From: Lysobacter_K koreensis | GTDB taxonomy: Bacteria > Pseudomonadota > Gammaproteobacteria > Xanthomonadales > Xanthomonadaceae | Assembly (NCBI RefSeq): GCF_042677045.1 | Contig: NZ_JBHTIH010000003.1 | Location: 620,001 to 684,000, forward strand | Length of the DNA: 64,000 nucleotides | Reading direction: 5' to 3' | Part shown: piece by piece, positions 25,432 through 35,500 of the stretch | How the letters are laid out: every line of letters starts with the position of its first letter | Numbering within the stretch: position 1 is the stretch's first letter | Translations under genes and position numbers: made by a program | Notes under the pieces: generated by a model | What the model was told of the DNA's origin: nothing | The model's database searches: none | The model's input: only the letters and a program-made list of their open reading frames with translations

Positions 25432-26200
25432 GGGGGAGTGGCAACCAGTGCAGGTCGATGGTCCGCGCCGTCAGGGCCGCCGCCGCGCCGTCGCGGCGTG
25501 GTCGCTGCAGCGCCGTCCCGACAGGATGAGCCGTCGTCGCGGTTGACGAGCCGGCGCACGCCGGGTGCGCGCACCCGTGGCGGTCGCGCGCTCCACTTCT
25601 CGCTTGGTGTCGCGTCGCTGGTGATACCCGGCACTGGTACCCGGCGCGGCGGCCGCGCGGATCGCTCCGCAGTCCCGGGCGTCGGCGCGTCCCTCGCGGA
25701 CGCGAATCGACGCATGCCCGGATGACGGTGACGTAGGCCATGCGCATTGGCTGCGAAGCTCGCCGACGGCGTGCAGCCGGCGCCCGCATCGGCCGATCGC
25801 CGGATGCAAATCAGTCGCCGATCCGGCGAGGATTTTTTTCTCGCGACGCGCGCGAGGTTGTTCGCGGCGACCTCGTCGGCCACGAAAAAGTTCGCGCAAG
25901 TTCGCGCACTTTGCCGTGTTGCGCCGCGAAACAGCGCGCCGGTTTTTCCGACGGTGCAACGTTGGCGGGTGCACGAGTTGCCGTGCTCGGCGTGCTTCGC
26001 GTTTCGCGATCGGTGTGCGCGCGATAATTTTCCAGAACATCGCCTGCACCGTGGAAGCCGCACTGCGCCTAGCTTTCAGCGCATCGCGGTCGCGCGATGC
26101 TTGCGATAGGCGCGCGTTCGCATCGCGTGCAAACCACGCATCGCGTGTCCGTGTCGACGATGCGACGGCGCCGGCGGAGAAAAAAAATTGCCCGGGGTTG
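25432..26200. other. Long non-coding stretch without a recognised gene
   Basis: About 770 bp with no ORF showing the third-position GC bias of neighbouring genes. It contains local direct repeats (TTCGCGCAAGTTCGCGC near 25890; GCATCGCGTG at 26120-26129 and 26138-26147) and several A/T runs (for example near 25832 and 26181) unlike the rest of the window. It may hold regulatory DNA or decayed sequence; no protein or RNA family was recognised. Confidence 0.5.
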
Positions 26201-26229
26201 TTGACACTCCGAAAAACCGTGATTAGGTT
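26201..26229 (+). promoter_or_regulatory. Strong sigma70-type promoter
   Basis: Perfect -35 TTGACA (26201-26206), spacer of exactly 17 bp, and -10 TAGGTT (26224-26229), preceded by an A8 run. Transcription should start near 26236. Confidence 0.75.
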
Positions 26230-26235
26230 TCGCCC

Positions 26236-26433
26236 AGCAGACGTTTCCTGCGGAAGCGAGTGAGCAAAGCCAACCTGACAACGCGCAGTACACAACGGAC
26301 CTCCGCCCGGACATTCAAAACGGTGGTTGCAGGATCCTTGTCCTCTCCGGAAACGTACTTCGCGGCCATGTCCGCCAATCGCTTCGCAGCAGTCCCACAG
26401 CCCGGTTCGCCCCTCGCGGATCGGGCTTTTGTT
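26236..26433 (+). ncRNA. Candidate structured small RNA, about 200 nt
   Basis: Bounded by the consensus promoter and a terminator-like hairpin (26399-26404 with 26422-26427) followed by TTTTGTTT. The 5' segment 26248-26259 can pair with 26379-26389 with one bulge, closing a long rod-like structure, and inner segments can form further helices. The overall shape recalls 6S-type RNAs, but no 6S, tmRNA, SRP or RNase P signature was recognised. A GTG-started ORF at 26260 runs through and past the terminator, but its third-position GC is low, so a non-coding product is favoured. Confidence 0.5.
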
Positions 26434-26466
26434 TATCCGACGATCACCGCGACCGGGCGAGCAAGA

Positions 26467-26518
26467 CCCGGCGCCGCAGTTTTCCAGGCCTGCCGCCGCA
26501 GTTCGGCGCCGGGCTTTT
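26467..26518 (+). terminator. Second terminator-like hairpin ahead of the histone gene
   Basis: Perfect 10-bp GC stem (26467-26476 with 26504-26513), a 27-nt loop and CTTTT. It could be a back-up terminator for the small RNA or an attenuator in a long leader of the histone-like gene. Confidence 0.5.
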
Positions 26519-26631
26519 CCGAATCCGTTCCGGCGCCTGTCTGGCGTCGGCGGTTGGTCGCGGGTTCGCCCGCGGCACTGTTTAGTACTGGGCCGTAATA
26601 CCCCGATTGACCACTGACGAGGAGCCATCCC

Positions 26632-27138
26632 ATGGCCATGAAGAAAGCAGCAGCCAAGAAGAAACCCGCCGCCAAGAAGGCCACCAAGAAGGTCGCCAAG
26701 AAGTCTGCGGCGAAGAAGGCCGTCAAGAAGTCCGCCGCCAAGAAGCCGGCGGCCAAGAAGGCTGTGAAGAAGGCAGTGAAGAAGACCGCCAAGAAGGCCG
26801 TCAAGAAGACCGCCAAGAAGGCAGTGAAGAAGACCGCCAAGAAGGCCGTCAAGAAGACCGCCAAGAAAGCGGTGAAGAAGACTGCCAAGAAGACCGCGAA
26901 GAAGGCGGCCAAGAAAGTAGCCAAGCGCCCGGCGAAGAAGGCCGCGAAGAAAGTCGCCAAGAAGGCGACCGCCAAGAAGGCCGTAAAGAAGACCGCCAAG
27001 AAGGCGGCTAAGAAGGTCGCCAAGAAGCCGGCCGCCAAGAAGGCCGCGAAGAAGCCTGCCGCCAAGAAGCCGGCTCGTCGCGCTGCCAAGAAGTCGGCCC
27101 CGACCGCGATGCCGGCCACTCCGGCGCCGATGATCTAA
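26632..27138 (+). CDS. Histone H1-like Lys/Ala-rich DNA-binding protein
   Basis: A 168-residue protein made almost only of Lys and Ala in AKK-type repeats (KKTAKKAV and KKVAKK units), like the C-terminal tail of histone H1 and bacterial H1-like nucleoid proteins (HCT/AlgR3-like). Strongly basic and intrinsically disordered; expected to bind and compact DNA. The last residues (TAMPATPAPMI) leave the repeat. GAGGAGCC precedes the start; MAMKKAAAK begins at 26632, with a second ATG two codons later. Near-identical codon blocks make repeat-number changes likely. It has its own terminator. Confidence 0.9.
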   Translation: MAMKKAAAKKKPAAKKATKKVAKKSAAKKAVKKSAAKKPAAKKAVKKAVKKTAKKAVKKTAKKAVKKTAKKAVKKTAKKAVKKTAKKTAKKAAKKVAKRPAKKAAKKVAKKATAKKAVKKTAKKAAKKVAKKPAAKKAAKKPAAKKPARRAAKKSAPTAMPATPAPMI

Positions 27139-27169
27139 CCAGCAACGCCCCGAAAGCCGTAATCCGACT

Positions 27170-27208
27170 CTCTCCCCGCAGCCCAGGTGGGGGGAGAGTT
27201 TTTTTTTG
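27170..27208 (+). terminator. Rho-independent terminator of the histone-like gene
   Basis: CTCTCCCC (27170-27177) pairs with GGGGAGAG (27191-27198), followed by ten T. Confidence 0.9.
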
Positions 27209-27376
27209 CGCCGATCTTGTGCAACGGATCGGTGTTGCGCCGGCATGTACGCCAACTGCGCTCCGCGGGAGGCCGCTGGTCTCTGTCCCCGGTGGGGCAT
27301 CGACCGTGCATAGCGACTTTCTGGCGGCGCCGGGTTGGCCTAGCATCGGCCCGAGTCGACCGCATTGGGGAACGCC

Positions 27377-27907
27377 ATGAAAGCGCTGAAGGGATTGTTC
27401 TACGTCGTCGTCGCACTTGGCCTGGTGTTCGCCGGCGGTGGCTTCCTGCTGCCGTCGAGCACGCATGTCGAGAGGTCGATCACGATCCAGCGATCACCGG
27501 GCGACATTTACGCGATGCTCAATTCCTACCAGCGATTCAACCAGTGGTCGCCGTAGTACGAGATGGAACCGCAGGCCCGCTACGAGACCAGCGGCCCGGT
27601 CGCGGGCGTCGGCGCCTCGCTGGCATGGGCCGGCGACAAGGTCGGCAGCGGCAGCCAACGCATCATCGAAAGCGTGCCGGGCCAGAAGGTGGTCAACGCA
27701 CTGGACTTCGACGGCAGCAAGGCGGTCGGAACGTTTGTCCTCGCACCCACCGCCAACGGCACCCGCGTGACCTGGTCGCTGGATAGCGCGCACGGCTACA
27801 ACCCTGTGTCGCGCTGGTTCGGCTTGATGCTCGACCGCTGGGTCGGCGCCGACTACGACAAGGGCCTGAAGAAGTTGAAATCGGTACTGGAGAGCGAGAC
27901 GCGCTGA
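27377..27907 (+). pseudogene. SRPBCC-family membrane-anchored protein interrupted by an amber codon
   Basis: Reading from the ATG at 27377 gives an N-terminal membrane anchor (GLFYVVVALGLVFAGGGFLL) and the start of an SRPBCC/polyketide-cyclase-like fold (VERSITIQRSPGDIYAML). Codon 60 is TAG (27554-27556), directly after FNQWSP, where relatives usually have a Trp. The same frame then continues without interruption to 27907 with normal codon use (WAGDKVGSGSQRIIESV, TRVTWSLD). A single G-to-A change of TGG explains the break. The coding character of both halves suggests a very recent mutation, a sequencing error, or suppression. Confidence 0.85.
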
Positions 27908-27974
27908 GCGGCGACCGGGCGCGACCGCTGGCAGGATCGCGGCGAAGCCCGGACTGCCGCGGTCGCCCGCGGGG

Positions 27975-29348
27975 TTATTCCGGTGCGGCGGTGGACTTGC
28001 TCGCGGTGGTGCCGGCGGTCGTCGGCGCCGACGGCGTGGCGTCGACGTACAGGGTCGGGTCGTCGAACTGGTCGTCGAGCCAGCGCTGGTCGGTCAGGCC
28101 GATGGCGCGATCGAGCATGGTCGGCAGCAGCGCCGAGGGCAGCGAGCTTTCGGAGTTCCACATCATCGCGATGCCCAGGTCGCGGCCCGGCAGCATCGCC
28201 ACCACCCCGCGGTAGCCCTGCACGGCGCCGCCGTGAAACACCAGGCGCTGGCCGGCGTAGTCGTACACGCGCCAACCCAGCGCGTAGCCGGCGCTGCTCA
28301 CGCGCTCGCGCCGCCACTTGGAACCGCGCATCTCGCTGGGGGTGTCGACCAGCGGCTGGTGCAGCGTCGCCAGCAGCGGCGCGGGCAACACGTCGGGACG
28401 GTGCCCGGTCTGCGCGAGCAGCCACTGCGCCATGTCGCTGGCGCTGGCATTGACACCGGCCGCGGGCGCGACCTGGTAGTAGGTCGACTTCGGCATCAGC
28501 GAGGTCCAGCCGCCGCGCGCGCGCACGTGCGGACGCGCCCAGCGCGCGCTGGCCTGGATGCCTTCCAGGCCGAGGCTCGCGTCGTTCATGCCCAGCGGCT
28601 TGAGCAGGCGGCGCTGCACTTCCTGGCTGTAGAAATCGCCGGTGGCGGCGAACACGATGTCGCCGATCAGGCTGAAGGCGATGTTCTGGTAGGCGTAGCA
28701 GGTGCCCGGCTGGCACTTCATCGGCGCGCGCGCGAGCTTCTGCGTCAGCGTGTGGTAGTCGACGTAGCCTTCCAGGTCGCGGTCGTAGGTGTTGTGGGTC
28801 AGACCGACGCGGTGGCTGAGCAGGTCGGCGACGGTGATCTGCTGCGCGGCGTACGGATCGCTGAGCTGGAAGTTCGGCAGGTACTGGGTGAGCTTGCTGT
28901 CCCAGCGCAGCGTGCCGTCGTTGACCAGCAGCCCGGCCATGGTGCCGGCGAAGCCCTTCGACAGGGACGCCAGGCGGAACACGGTGTGCGAATCGACTGG
29001 CTGCGCGGCATTGACGTCGGTGATGCCGTAACCGCGCGCGCTCAGGATGCGGCCGTTGTGCACGATCGCCATCGCCAGGCCCGGCACGCGTTGGCCGGCG
29101 ACCAGTTGCTGCGCCATCGCTTCGAACTGCTGCACGTCGAAGCTCGATGCCAGCGGCATCGCAGGCGAGGCGGACACGGGCCGCGACGGAATGGATGCGA
29201 CGGAGGCGGTGGCGCGCGACGGGCGCGCCTGCGGGCTGTCCCAGCGCAACGACGTCTGCGCACCCGAACCCAGCGTCAGCGTCAACAGAAACGCCAAGCT
29301 GCCCATCCGCAAAATGCGGCGTGACCGGCGGGACCCGTTGTCTTTCAT
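27975..29348 (-). CDS. Serine hydrolase of the class C beta-lactamase / penicillin-binding family
   Basis: Exported hydrolase of 457 residues. An N-terminal signal-type helix (MGSLAFLLTLTLGSG) follows a basic stretch. The active-site motif SLSK (Ser128, Lys131) lies in FRLASLSKGF, the second motif is YQN within CYAYQNIAF, and the third is HGG in VFHGGAVQGYR. These define the beta-lactamase/esterase/DD-peptidase superfamily; the true substrate cannot be told. The start at 29348 is chosen because it keeps the basic N-region; 29306 is an alternative. The C-terminal 25 residues are a Thr/Ser/Ala-rich tail. Divergent from lemA. Confidence 0.9.
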   Translation of the reverse strand: MKDNGSRRSRRILRMGSLAFLLTLTLGSGAQTSLRWDSPQARPSRATASVASIPSRPVSASPAMPLASSFDVQQFEAMAQQLVAGQRVPGLAMAIVHNGRILSARGYGITDVNAAQPVDSHTVFRLASLSKGFAGTMAGLLVNDGTLRWDSKLTQYLPNFQLSDPYAAQQITVADLLSHRVGLTHNTYDRDLEGYVDYHTLTQKLARAPMKCQPGTCYAYQNIAFSLIGDIVFAATGDFYSQEVQRRLLKPLGMNDASLGLEGIQASARWARPHVRARGGWTSLMPKSTYYQVAPAAGVNASASDMAQWLLAQTGHRPDVLPAPLLATLHQPLVDTPSEMRGSKWRRERVSSAGYALGWRVYDYAGQRLVFHGGAVQGYRGVVAMLPGRDLGIAMMWNSESSLPSALLPTMLDRAIGLTDQRWLDDQFDDPTLYVDATPSAPTTAGTTASKSTAAPE

Positions 29349-29419
29349 CGTCCGCAGCGCCTGCGTATGCTCAGTTGCGGCCAATACTAGCGCCGCCATC
29401 AGGGATTTGGGGAACAAAC

Positions 29420-30013
29420 ATGTTCAGCTTTCTGATTCTATTGGGATTAGTGATGGTGCTCGCGTTTTGGGGAGTGGGCATCTACAACGGCCTGGTGACC
29501 GCGCGGAACGCATTCAGAAATGCCTTTGCGCAGATCGACGTGCAGCTGCAGCGGCGCTTCGACCTGATCCCGAACCTGGTCGAGACCGCCAAGGGCTATA
29601 TCAAGCACGAACGTGAAACGCTGGAGGCGGTGGTCAGCGCGCGCGGCGCGGCGGTGTCCGGGCTGGCGGCGGCCAAGGCCAGCCCCGGTGACCCGGCGGC
29701 GATGGCCGGGCTGGCCGCGAGCCAGGGCCAGTTGGATGGCGCGCTCGGGCGCCTGCTGGCGGTGGTCGAGGCCTACCCGGACCTCAAGGCCAACCAGAAC
29801 ATGATGCAGCTCACCGAGGAGCTGACCAGCACCGAGAACAAGGTCGCGTTCGCGCGGCAGGCGTACAACGACTCGGTGATGGCCTACAACAACAAGCGCG
29901 AGGTGTTCCCGTCGAGCGTGCTGGCCGGCATGTTCCATTTCGCCGCCGCGGCGCTGCTGGCGATCCCGGTCGACAAGCTGGAAATGCGCGAGGCACCGAA
30001 GGTGCAGTTCTGA
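29420..30013 (+). CDS. lemA: LemA family protein
   Basis: A 197-residue membrane-anchored helical protein. The N-terminal helix (LILLGLVMVLAFWGVGIYN) is followed by the LemA motif set RNAFAQIDVQLQRRFDLIPN, LVETAKGYIKHE, and FARQAYNDSVMAYNN. The ATG at 29420 lies close behind GGGGAACAAAC. It precedes an M48 metalloprotease by 123 bp in the same direction, an order seen in many proteobacteria. Function of LemA is unclear; an association with membrane protease activity is inferred from this context. Confidence 0.93.
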   Translation: MFSFLILLGLVMVLAFWGVGIYNGLVTARNAFRNAFAQIDVQLQRRFDLIPNLVETAKGYIKHERETLEAVVSARGAAVSGLAAAKASPGDPAAMAGLAASQGQLDGALGRLLAVVEAYPDLKANQNMMQLTEELTSTENKVAFARQAYNDSVMAYNNKREVFPSSVLAGMFHFAAAALLAIPVDKLEMREAPKVQF

Positions 30014-30085
30014 CGATTCGCTTCCTCCCTCGCGCGCGGGGCGGGGAAGCGCGATGGCGAACCGCAGGTTCGCGCGCAGGCGAAC

Positions 30086-30108
30086 GCCCGCAGGCGGTGC
30101 CTGCGGGC
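30086..30108. repeat. Perfect hairpin between lemA and the M48 protease gene
   Basis: 10-bp arms (30086-30095 and 30099-30108) around GGT, without a T run. It may modulate read-through or mRNA stability in the lemA-protease unit. Confidence 0.6.
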
Positions 30109-30136
30109 CGGATGGGATGGGGTGGGGGCCTCTGAC

Positions 30137-32047
30137 ATGAACTTCTTCGAACGCCAGGCGGCGGCGCGGCGCAATTCAGTCCGCCTGATGGCGCTGTTCG
30201 CGCTGGCCGTGCTCGGCATCGTCGTCGCTGTTGACCTGGCGGTGGCGCTGGTGGCCGGCGCCAGCCCGGGCATGCTCGCGTTCGCCACGCTCGCCACGCT
30301 GGCGGTGATCGGGCTCGGCTCGGCGTACCGCATCGCCAGCCTGCGCGGCGGTGGCGAGCCGGTCGCGCTGCAGCTGGGCGGCGTGCCCGTGCCCGAGGAC
30401 ACCACCGACCCCAACCTGCGCCGGCTGCGCAACGTGGTCGAGGAGATCGCGATCGCTTCCGGCGTGCCGGTGCCGAAGATCTACGTGCTCGAGCACGAGG
30501 CCGCGATCAACGCGTTCGCCGCCGGCTACTCGCCGTCCGACGCGGTGGTCGCGGTCACCCGCGGCGCGCTGGAACGCCTCAACCGCGACGAACTGCAGGG
30601 CGTGATCGCACACGAGTTCAGCCACATCCTCAACGGCGACATGCGCCTCAACATCCGCCTGATCGGGGTGCTCTTCGGGATCATGATGCTGGCCCTGATC
30701 GGCCGGAAGGTGCTTGAGCACGGCCGCCTCGGCGGCCGCAAGGGCGGCATCGGCGCGCTGCTGGTGGCCGCGCTCGTGGCGATGGTGATCGGCTACATCG
30801 GCCTGTTCTTCGGCCGCATGATCAAGGCCGGCGTCAGCCGCACGCGCGAGCGCCTGGCCGATGCGTCGGCGGTGCAGTTCACGCGCCAGACCGCGGGCCT
30901 GGCCGGGGCGTTGAAGAAGATCGGCGGCCTGCACGAAGGCTCCCGGCTCAACGAGCGCGGCGACGCCGAGGAAGTCAGCCACATGCTGTTCGGCGACGGC
31001 GTCGGCTTCAGTGGGCTGGTGTTCAGTGGACTATTTGCCACCCATCCGCCGCTGGTCGACCGCATCCAAGCGCTGGAGCCGTCGTTCCGCGCCGACCAGT
31101 TGGACACGCTGTCGCGCAAGTGGCTGTCCGAGCCGCCGCACGGGCTGGAGGAGGACGTGCAGATGGGCTTCGTCGCCGCGACCCGGCCAGCGTCGTTGCC
31201 CGCCCGCGGCAGCGAGCACGCGATCACGCCGCCGATGGTCGCCGCTCAGGTCGCGCACCCCGGCGCGGACGATTACCGCCGCGCCGACAGCATCGTCGGC
31301 AACATGCCGCAGCCGTTGCGCGCCTTGGCCGCGCAGCGCGACGCGGTCATGCCGCTGCTGCTCGGCCTGCTGATGGACGCGAACCCGGCGATCGCCGACA
31401 AGCAGGCGTTCGAGGTCACCGCGCGGCTGGGCGCAGTGGTCGCCGAACAGGCATGGTCGATGGCCGAGGTTCACCTGGCCGGGCTGCACCCAATGCTGCG
31501 GCTGCCGCTGGCCGCGCTCGCGTTCCCGGTGCTGCGGCTGCGGCCGCGGCCGGAACTGGACGTGTTCCTCGATGCCGCCAACGCCATGGTCTTCACCGAC
31601 GGCGACGTGTCGCTGTTCGAGTACTGCCTCGGCCGCCTGCTGACCGTGCAGGTGCGCGAGTCGCTGGATCCGTCCCGCTACGCGCGCTTCGGCCGGCGCC
31701 GGCTGCACGACGTCAGGCACGAGGTCGCGACCTTGCTCGCCGTGGTCGCGCAGTCCGGCCACGCCGACGCGGGCAGCGCCCAGCGTGCCTACCTTGCCGG
31801 CCTGCAGCGCGTGCTGCCGCGCGACCACATCAACTACGCGCCGCCGGCACGCGGCGTGCAGGCGCTCGACGACGCGTGGATGCCGCTCGACGCGCTCGAC
31901 CCGCTGGCCAAGCAACTGCTGGTCGAGGCGATCACCGCCGCGGTCAGCCACGACGGCCGGGTCAGCGTGGTCGAATCGGAATTGCTGCGCACGATCTGCG
32001 CGGTGCTGCATTGCCCGTTGCCGCCGATGCTGGACGCGCGGGCCTGA
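30137..32047 (+). CDS. M48-family membrane zinc metalloprotease (HtpX/Oma1-like) with C-terminal helical domain
   Basis: A 636-residue inner-membrane protease. Two N-terminal transmembrane helices (residues 14-70) and two after the catalytic motif frame the active site. HEFSHILNGD holds the HExxH zinc motif, and RERLADASAVQF supplies the third-ligand Glu region. The C-terminal 300 residues are helical and end in a TerB-like segment (LVEAITAAVSHDGRVSVVES). This long form with LemA upstream differs from short HtpX (about 290 residues). The ATG at 30137 starts MNFFERQ; an upstream GTG-type start would add five residues. Likely role: quality control of membrane proteins. Confidence 0.92.
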   Translation: MNFFERQAAARRNSVRLMALFALAVLGIVVAVDLAVALVAGASPGMLAFATLATLAVIGLGSAYRIASLRGGGEPVALQLGGVPVPEDTTDPNLRRLRNVVEEIAIASGVPVPKIYVLEHEAAINAFAAGYSPSDAVVAVTRGALERLNRDELQGVIAHEFSHILNGDMRLNIRLIGVLFGIMMLALIGRKVLEHGRLGGRKGGIGALLVAALVAMVIGYIGLFFGRMIKAGVSRTRERLADASAVQFTRQTAGLAGALKKIGGLHEGSRLNERGDAEEVSHMLFGDGVGFSGLVFSGLFATHPPLVDRIQALEPSFRADQLDTLSRKWLSEPPHGLEEDVQMGFVAATRPASLPARGSEHAITPPMVAAQVAHPGADDYRRADSIVGNMPQPLRALAAQRDAVMPLLLGLLMDANPAIADKQAFEVTARLGAVVAEQAWSMAEVHLAGLHPMLRLPLAALAFPVLRLRPRPELDVFLDAANAMVFTDGDVSLFEYCLGRLLTVQVRESLDPSRYARFGRRRLHDVRHEVATLLAVVAQSGHADAGSAQRAYLAGLQRVLPRDHINYAPPARGVQALDDAWMPLDALDPLAKQLLVEAITAAVSHDGRVSVVESELLRTICAVLHCPLPPMLDARA

Positions 32048-32535
32048 AGCAGGCCATGGCAAAGCCGGTCGGCGCCAAGGCAGCTGGCTTGTCGCATTGG
32101 CGATAGCGGGTCGGGCACGCCACGCGCGCCATTGCCAGCGGCGATGGATTCGCCGCGTTGCTGGAGACCGATGCCGGTGGCGATCGCGCGCGAGCTGCGG
32201 AACTCCCGCCGGTCTCGACAGGGCACTGGCCTGACGCGGCGACGCAACCCGTGCTGCGACTTCGGAGGGTTCCCTGCATTTTCCGCTTCGGCATTGGTCG
32301 GGCGTTTGCGGGGTGACCGGCGGAACCGATGCGCCAGAACCGCGCGCCGACCCTGGGCTCAGTTTCCGCGCGGGTGCGCCGATACCGGCTGCAGGCCACA
32401 CCCACGCCCGTCCGGCCCTCACCTGCCTCTCCCCCCCTCGCATGGGACTCTCCCGGGGTCCAGCCATATTGCCGCGACTCGACGCTGTCGAGATCGGGCA
32501 GGCCTCCTCCGCTCTACAGCTAAGGAAGTAAGGGC
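32048..32535. other. 488-bp intergenic gap, no gene recognised
   Basis: No ORF with appropriate codon bias, no tRNA and no clear terminator. Only the last 20 bp, with AAGGAAGT, serve the following gene as a ribosome-binding site. Confidence 0.5.
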
Positions 32536-35500
32536 ATGAATGGAACCTACGATCCGTGGCTGCTCGCGCTGTCGTTCGCGGTGGCGATGCTCGCGTCCTA
32601 CGTCGCGCTCGATCTGGTCGTGCGGATCCGGGCGGCCGCGCCGGGCAACGCGCCACGGCGTTTGTGGCAGGTCGGCGGGGCGTTCGCGATGGGCATCGGC
32701 ATCTGGTCGATGCATTTCATCGGCATGCTCGCGCTGCAGATGCCGATGCCGATGGCTTACGACCCCGTGCTGACCTTGTTGTCGCTGGGCGTCGCCATCC
32801 TCGCGTCCGGCTACGCCCTGCACATCGCGACCGGGACGGTGCTGGGCACGCCGCGGCTGGTCGGTGCCGGCCTGGTGATGGGCCTGGGCATCGCGGCCAT
32901 GCATTACATCGGCATGGCGGCCATGCAGGTGCATCCCGCGATCCGCTATGACCCGGTGCTGTTGTCGCTGTCGATCCTGATCGCGATCGCCGCGGCGATG
33001 GCCGCGCTGTGGATCGCGTTCCGGTTACGTGCGGACACCAGGTCGTCCGCGTACTCGCGCAAGGCCGCCAGCGCGGCGGTCATGGCGGTCGCGATTTGCG
33101 GCATGCACTACACCGGCATGGCCGCGGCGGAGTTTGCGCCGCACACCATGCCAGCGGGCGGCGCGCATGCCTTCGACAGCGTGCTGCTGGCCGTCGCGAT
33201 CGGCGCACTCGCCAGCCTGCTGCTTGCCGCAACCTTGGTGGTCTCGTTGCTGGATCGCGTTTTTGCCCGCGACATGGCCGCGCACCAGCAGGTCGCGCGC
33301 GCCCTGCAGGCAAGCCGGGACGACGCCAAGGCCGTCATCGACACCGCGTTCGACGCCTTCGTCGAGATCGACGCCGACAGCACGATCCGGGAATGGAACC
33401 GGCAGGCTGAGGCGACGTTCGGCTGGCGTCGCGACGAGGTGATCGGCAAGAACATGGCGGAGCTCATCGTGCCTGTGCGCTACCGGCAAGCCCACCACCA
33501 TGGCATCGCGCGTTTCCTCGCCACGGGCAACGGTTCGGTGCTCAACCGGCGCGTCGATGTCTTCGCCCTGCATCGCGATGGCCGCGAATTTCCGATCGAA
33601 CTGACGATCTGGCCGGTCCGGGTCGGCGATGTCTGCAAGTTCAACGCATTCCTGCATGACATCAGCGAGCGCCAGCGGGCGAGCCAGCGCCAGAACGCGC
33701 ACAGCGAGGCCGCCACCACGCTGGTCGGGGCGAGCACGCTGGTTGAGGTCGCACCCAAGTTCCTGCGCGCGGTGTGCACGGGATTGGGCGGGACCGCCGG
33801 CGCGATGTGGAGCGTGGACCGGGACGCCGGCGTGTTGCGATGCCTGGAGTTCTGGCAGTCGGAAGCCGTGGCCACCCCGCGTTTCGAATCGGCCAGCCGC
33901 GGCATCACGTTCGCGCGCGGGGTCGGGCTGCCGGGCCGGGTCTGGGCCAGCGGCAGGCCCGATGGCATTACCGATGTCGCGTTCGACCGCAACTTCCCGC
34001 GCGTGGCCACTGCCCATGACGAGGGACTGCACGGCGCGTTCGCGTTTCCGTTCTGCAGCGGCGGGCGCGTGCTCGGGGTGGTCGAGTGCTTTTTCATGCA
34101 GGCGCAGGCGCCGGACCCCGACCTGCTGGTGATGCTGGGCACCCTGGGCAACCTGCTCGGCCAGTTCGTGGCGCGCACCGAGGCCGAGAGCGCACTGGAG
34201 CGGGAGGGCGAGTTCCAGCGCGTGCTGCTGGACATCGTCGCCTGCAACGAGGACGGCGAGCTGACCCTGTTCAACCGCGCCACCCGCGACATGCACGGCC
34301 TGCCCCAGGAGGCCCTGCCGCAGGGGGATTGGGCGCGCCATTACAGCCTGTTCCATGCCGACGGCCGCACGCCGATGGCCACCGACGAGATCCCGCTGGT
34401 ACGGGCGTTCCAGGGCGAGCGGATCAGCGATGTGGAAATGGTGATCGCGCCGCGCGACAGAAGCCCGCGGACCCTGGTCTGCAATGGCCAGGCGCTGGTC
34501 GCCCGCTCGGGCCGCAAGCTCGGCGCGGTGGTGGCGCTGCACGACATCACCGAGCGCAAGGAAGCCGAGCGGCGGCTGCAGCAACTGGCCCACTACGACA
34601 CCTTGACCGGCCTGCCGAACCGGCGGCTGTTCTACCAGTCGCTGCACGAGGCGTTGGCGCACGCCCGCGTGCAGGGCTGGATCGTCGCGGTGCTGTACCT
34701 GGACCTGGACCATTTCAAGACTGTCAACGACACCCTCGGCCACGAGGTCGGCGACGAGTTGCTGCGCCAGGTCGGCAACCGGCTGATGCAGCGGCTGCGC
34801 GCCCGCGACGTGGTCGGGAGGCTCGGCGGCGACGAGTTCGGCATCCTGCTGGTGGGGCCGCTCGCCGTTGCCGCCGTCGCCGACAAGGTGCGCGAGATAT
34901 TCCAGGCACCGTTCGTGCTGGAGGGGCGCGAGCTGCAGATCAGCGCGAGCGTGGGCATCACCGTCTATCCCGACGACGCGTCCGACCCCGATACGCTGAT
35001 GAAGTACGCCGACACCGCCATGTACGAGGCGAAGGCGGAGGGCCGCAGCGGCTACCGCTTCTACACCAGCGCGATGAACGCCCGCGTGCTGGAGAAGGCG
35101 GGCCTCGAAGCCGCGCTGCGCAACGCGCTGGAGCGCAACGAGTTCGTGCTGCACTACCAGCCCAAGATCGACGTCGCCAGCGGCCGCTGGCTCGCGGTGG
35201 AAGCGTTGCTGCGCTGGGACCGGCCAGGCCACGGCCTGGTTCCGCCGGAACAGTTCATTCCCGCGCTGGAGGACACCGGCCTGATCGTCCCGGTCGGCGC
35301 CTGGGTGATCGAGGCCGCCTGCCGCCAGCTCGGTGCCTGGCAGCGCGCGGGCGTGCCACTGGGGATCGCGGTCAACGTCTCGGCCCGGCAGATCATGCGC
35401 GTGGTGCGGGAGCAGGGCGGCGCCACCGCGCCGGCCGCGGGCGGCGGGGGAGACCCGCTGTGGCTGGCGATGACCACCTGCATGCGCGCGCACCAGGTGC

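Noticed and set aside
26260..26598. GTG-started ORF through the candidate small RNA (starts MSKANLTTRS)
   Set aside because: Third-position GC is well below that of true genes here and it runs through a terminator hairpin; kept only as an alternative reading of the transcript.
25471..27300. 609-codon minus-strand frame with repeated GLL motifs
   Set aside because: The repeats are the reverse reading of the Lys/Ala codons of the histone-like gene; the rest has no coding bias.
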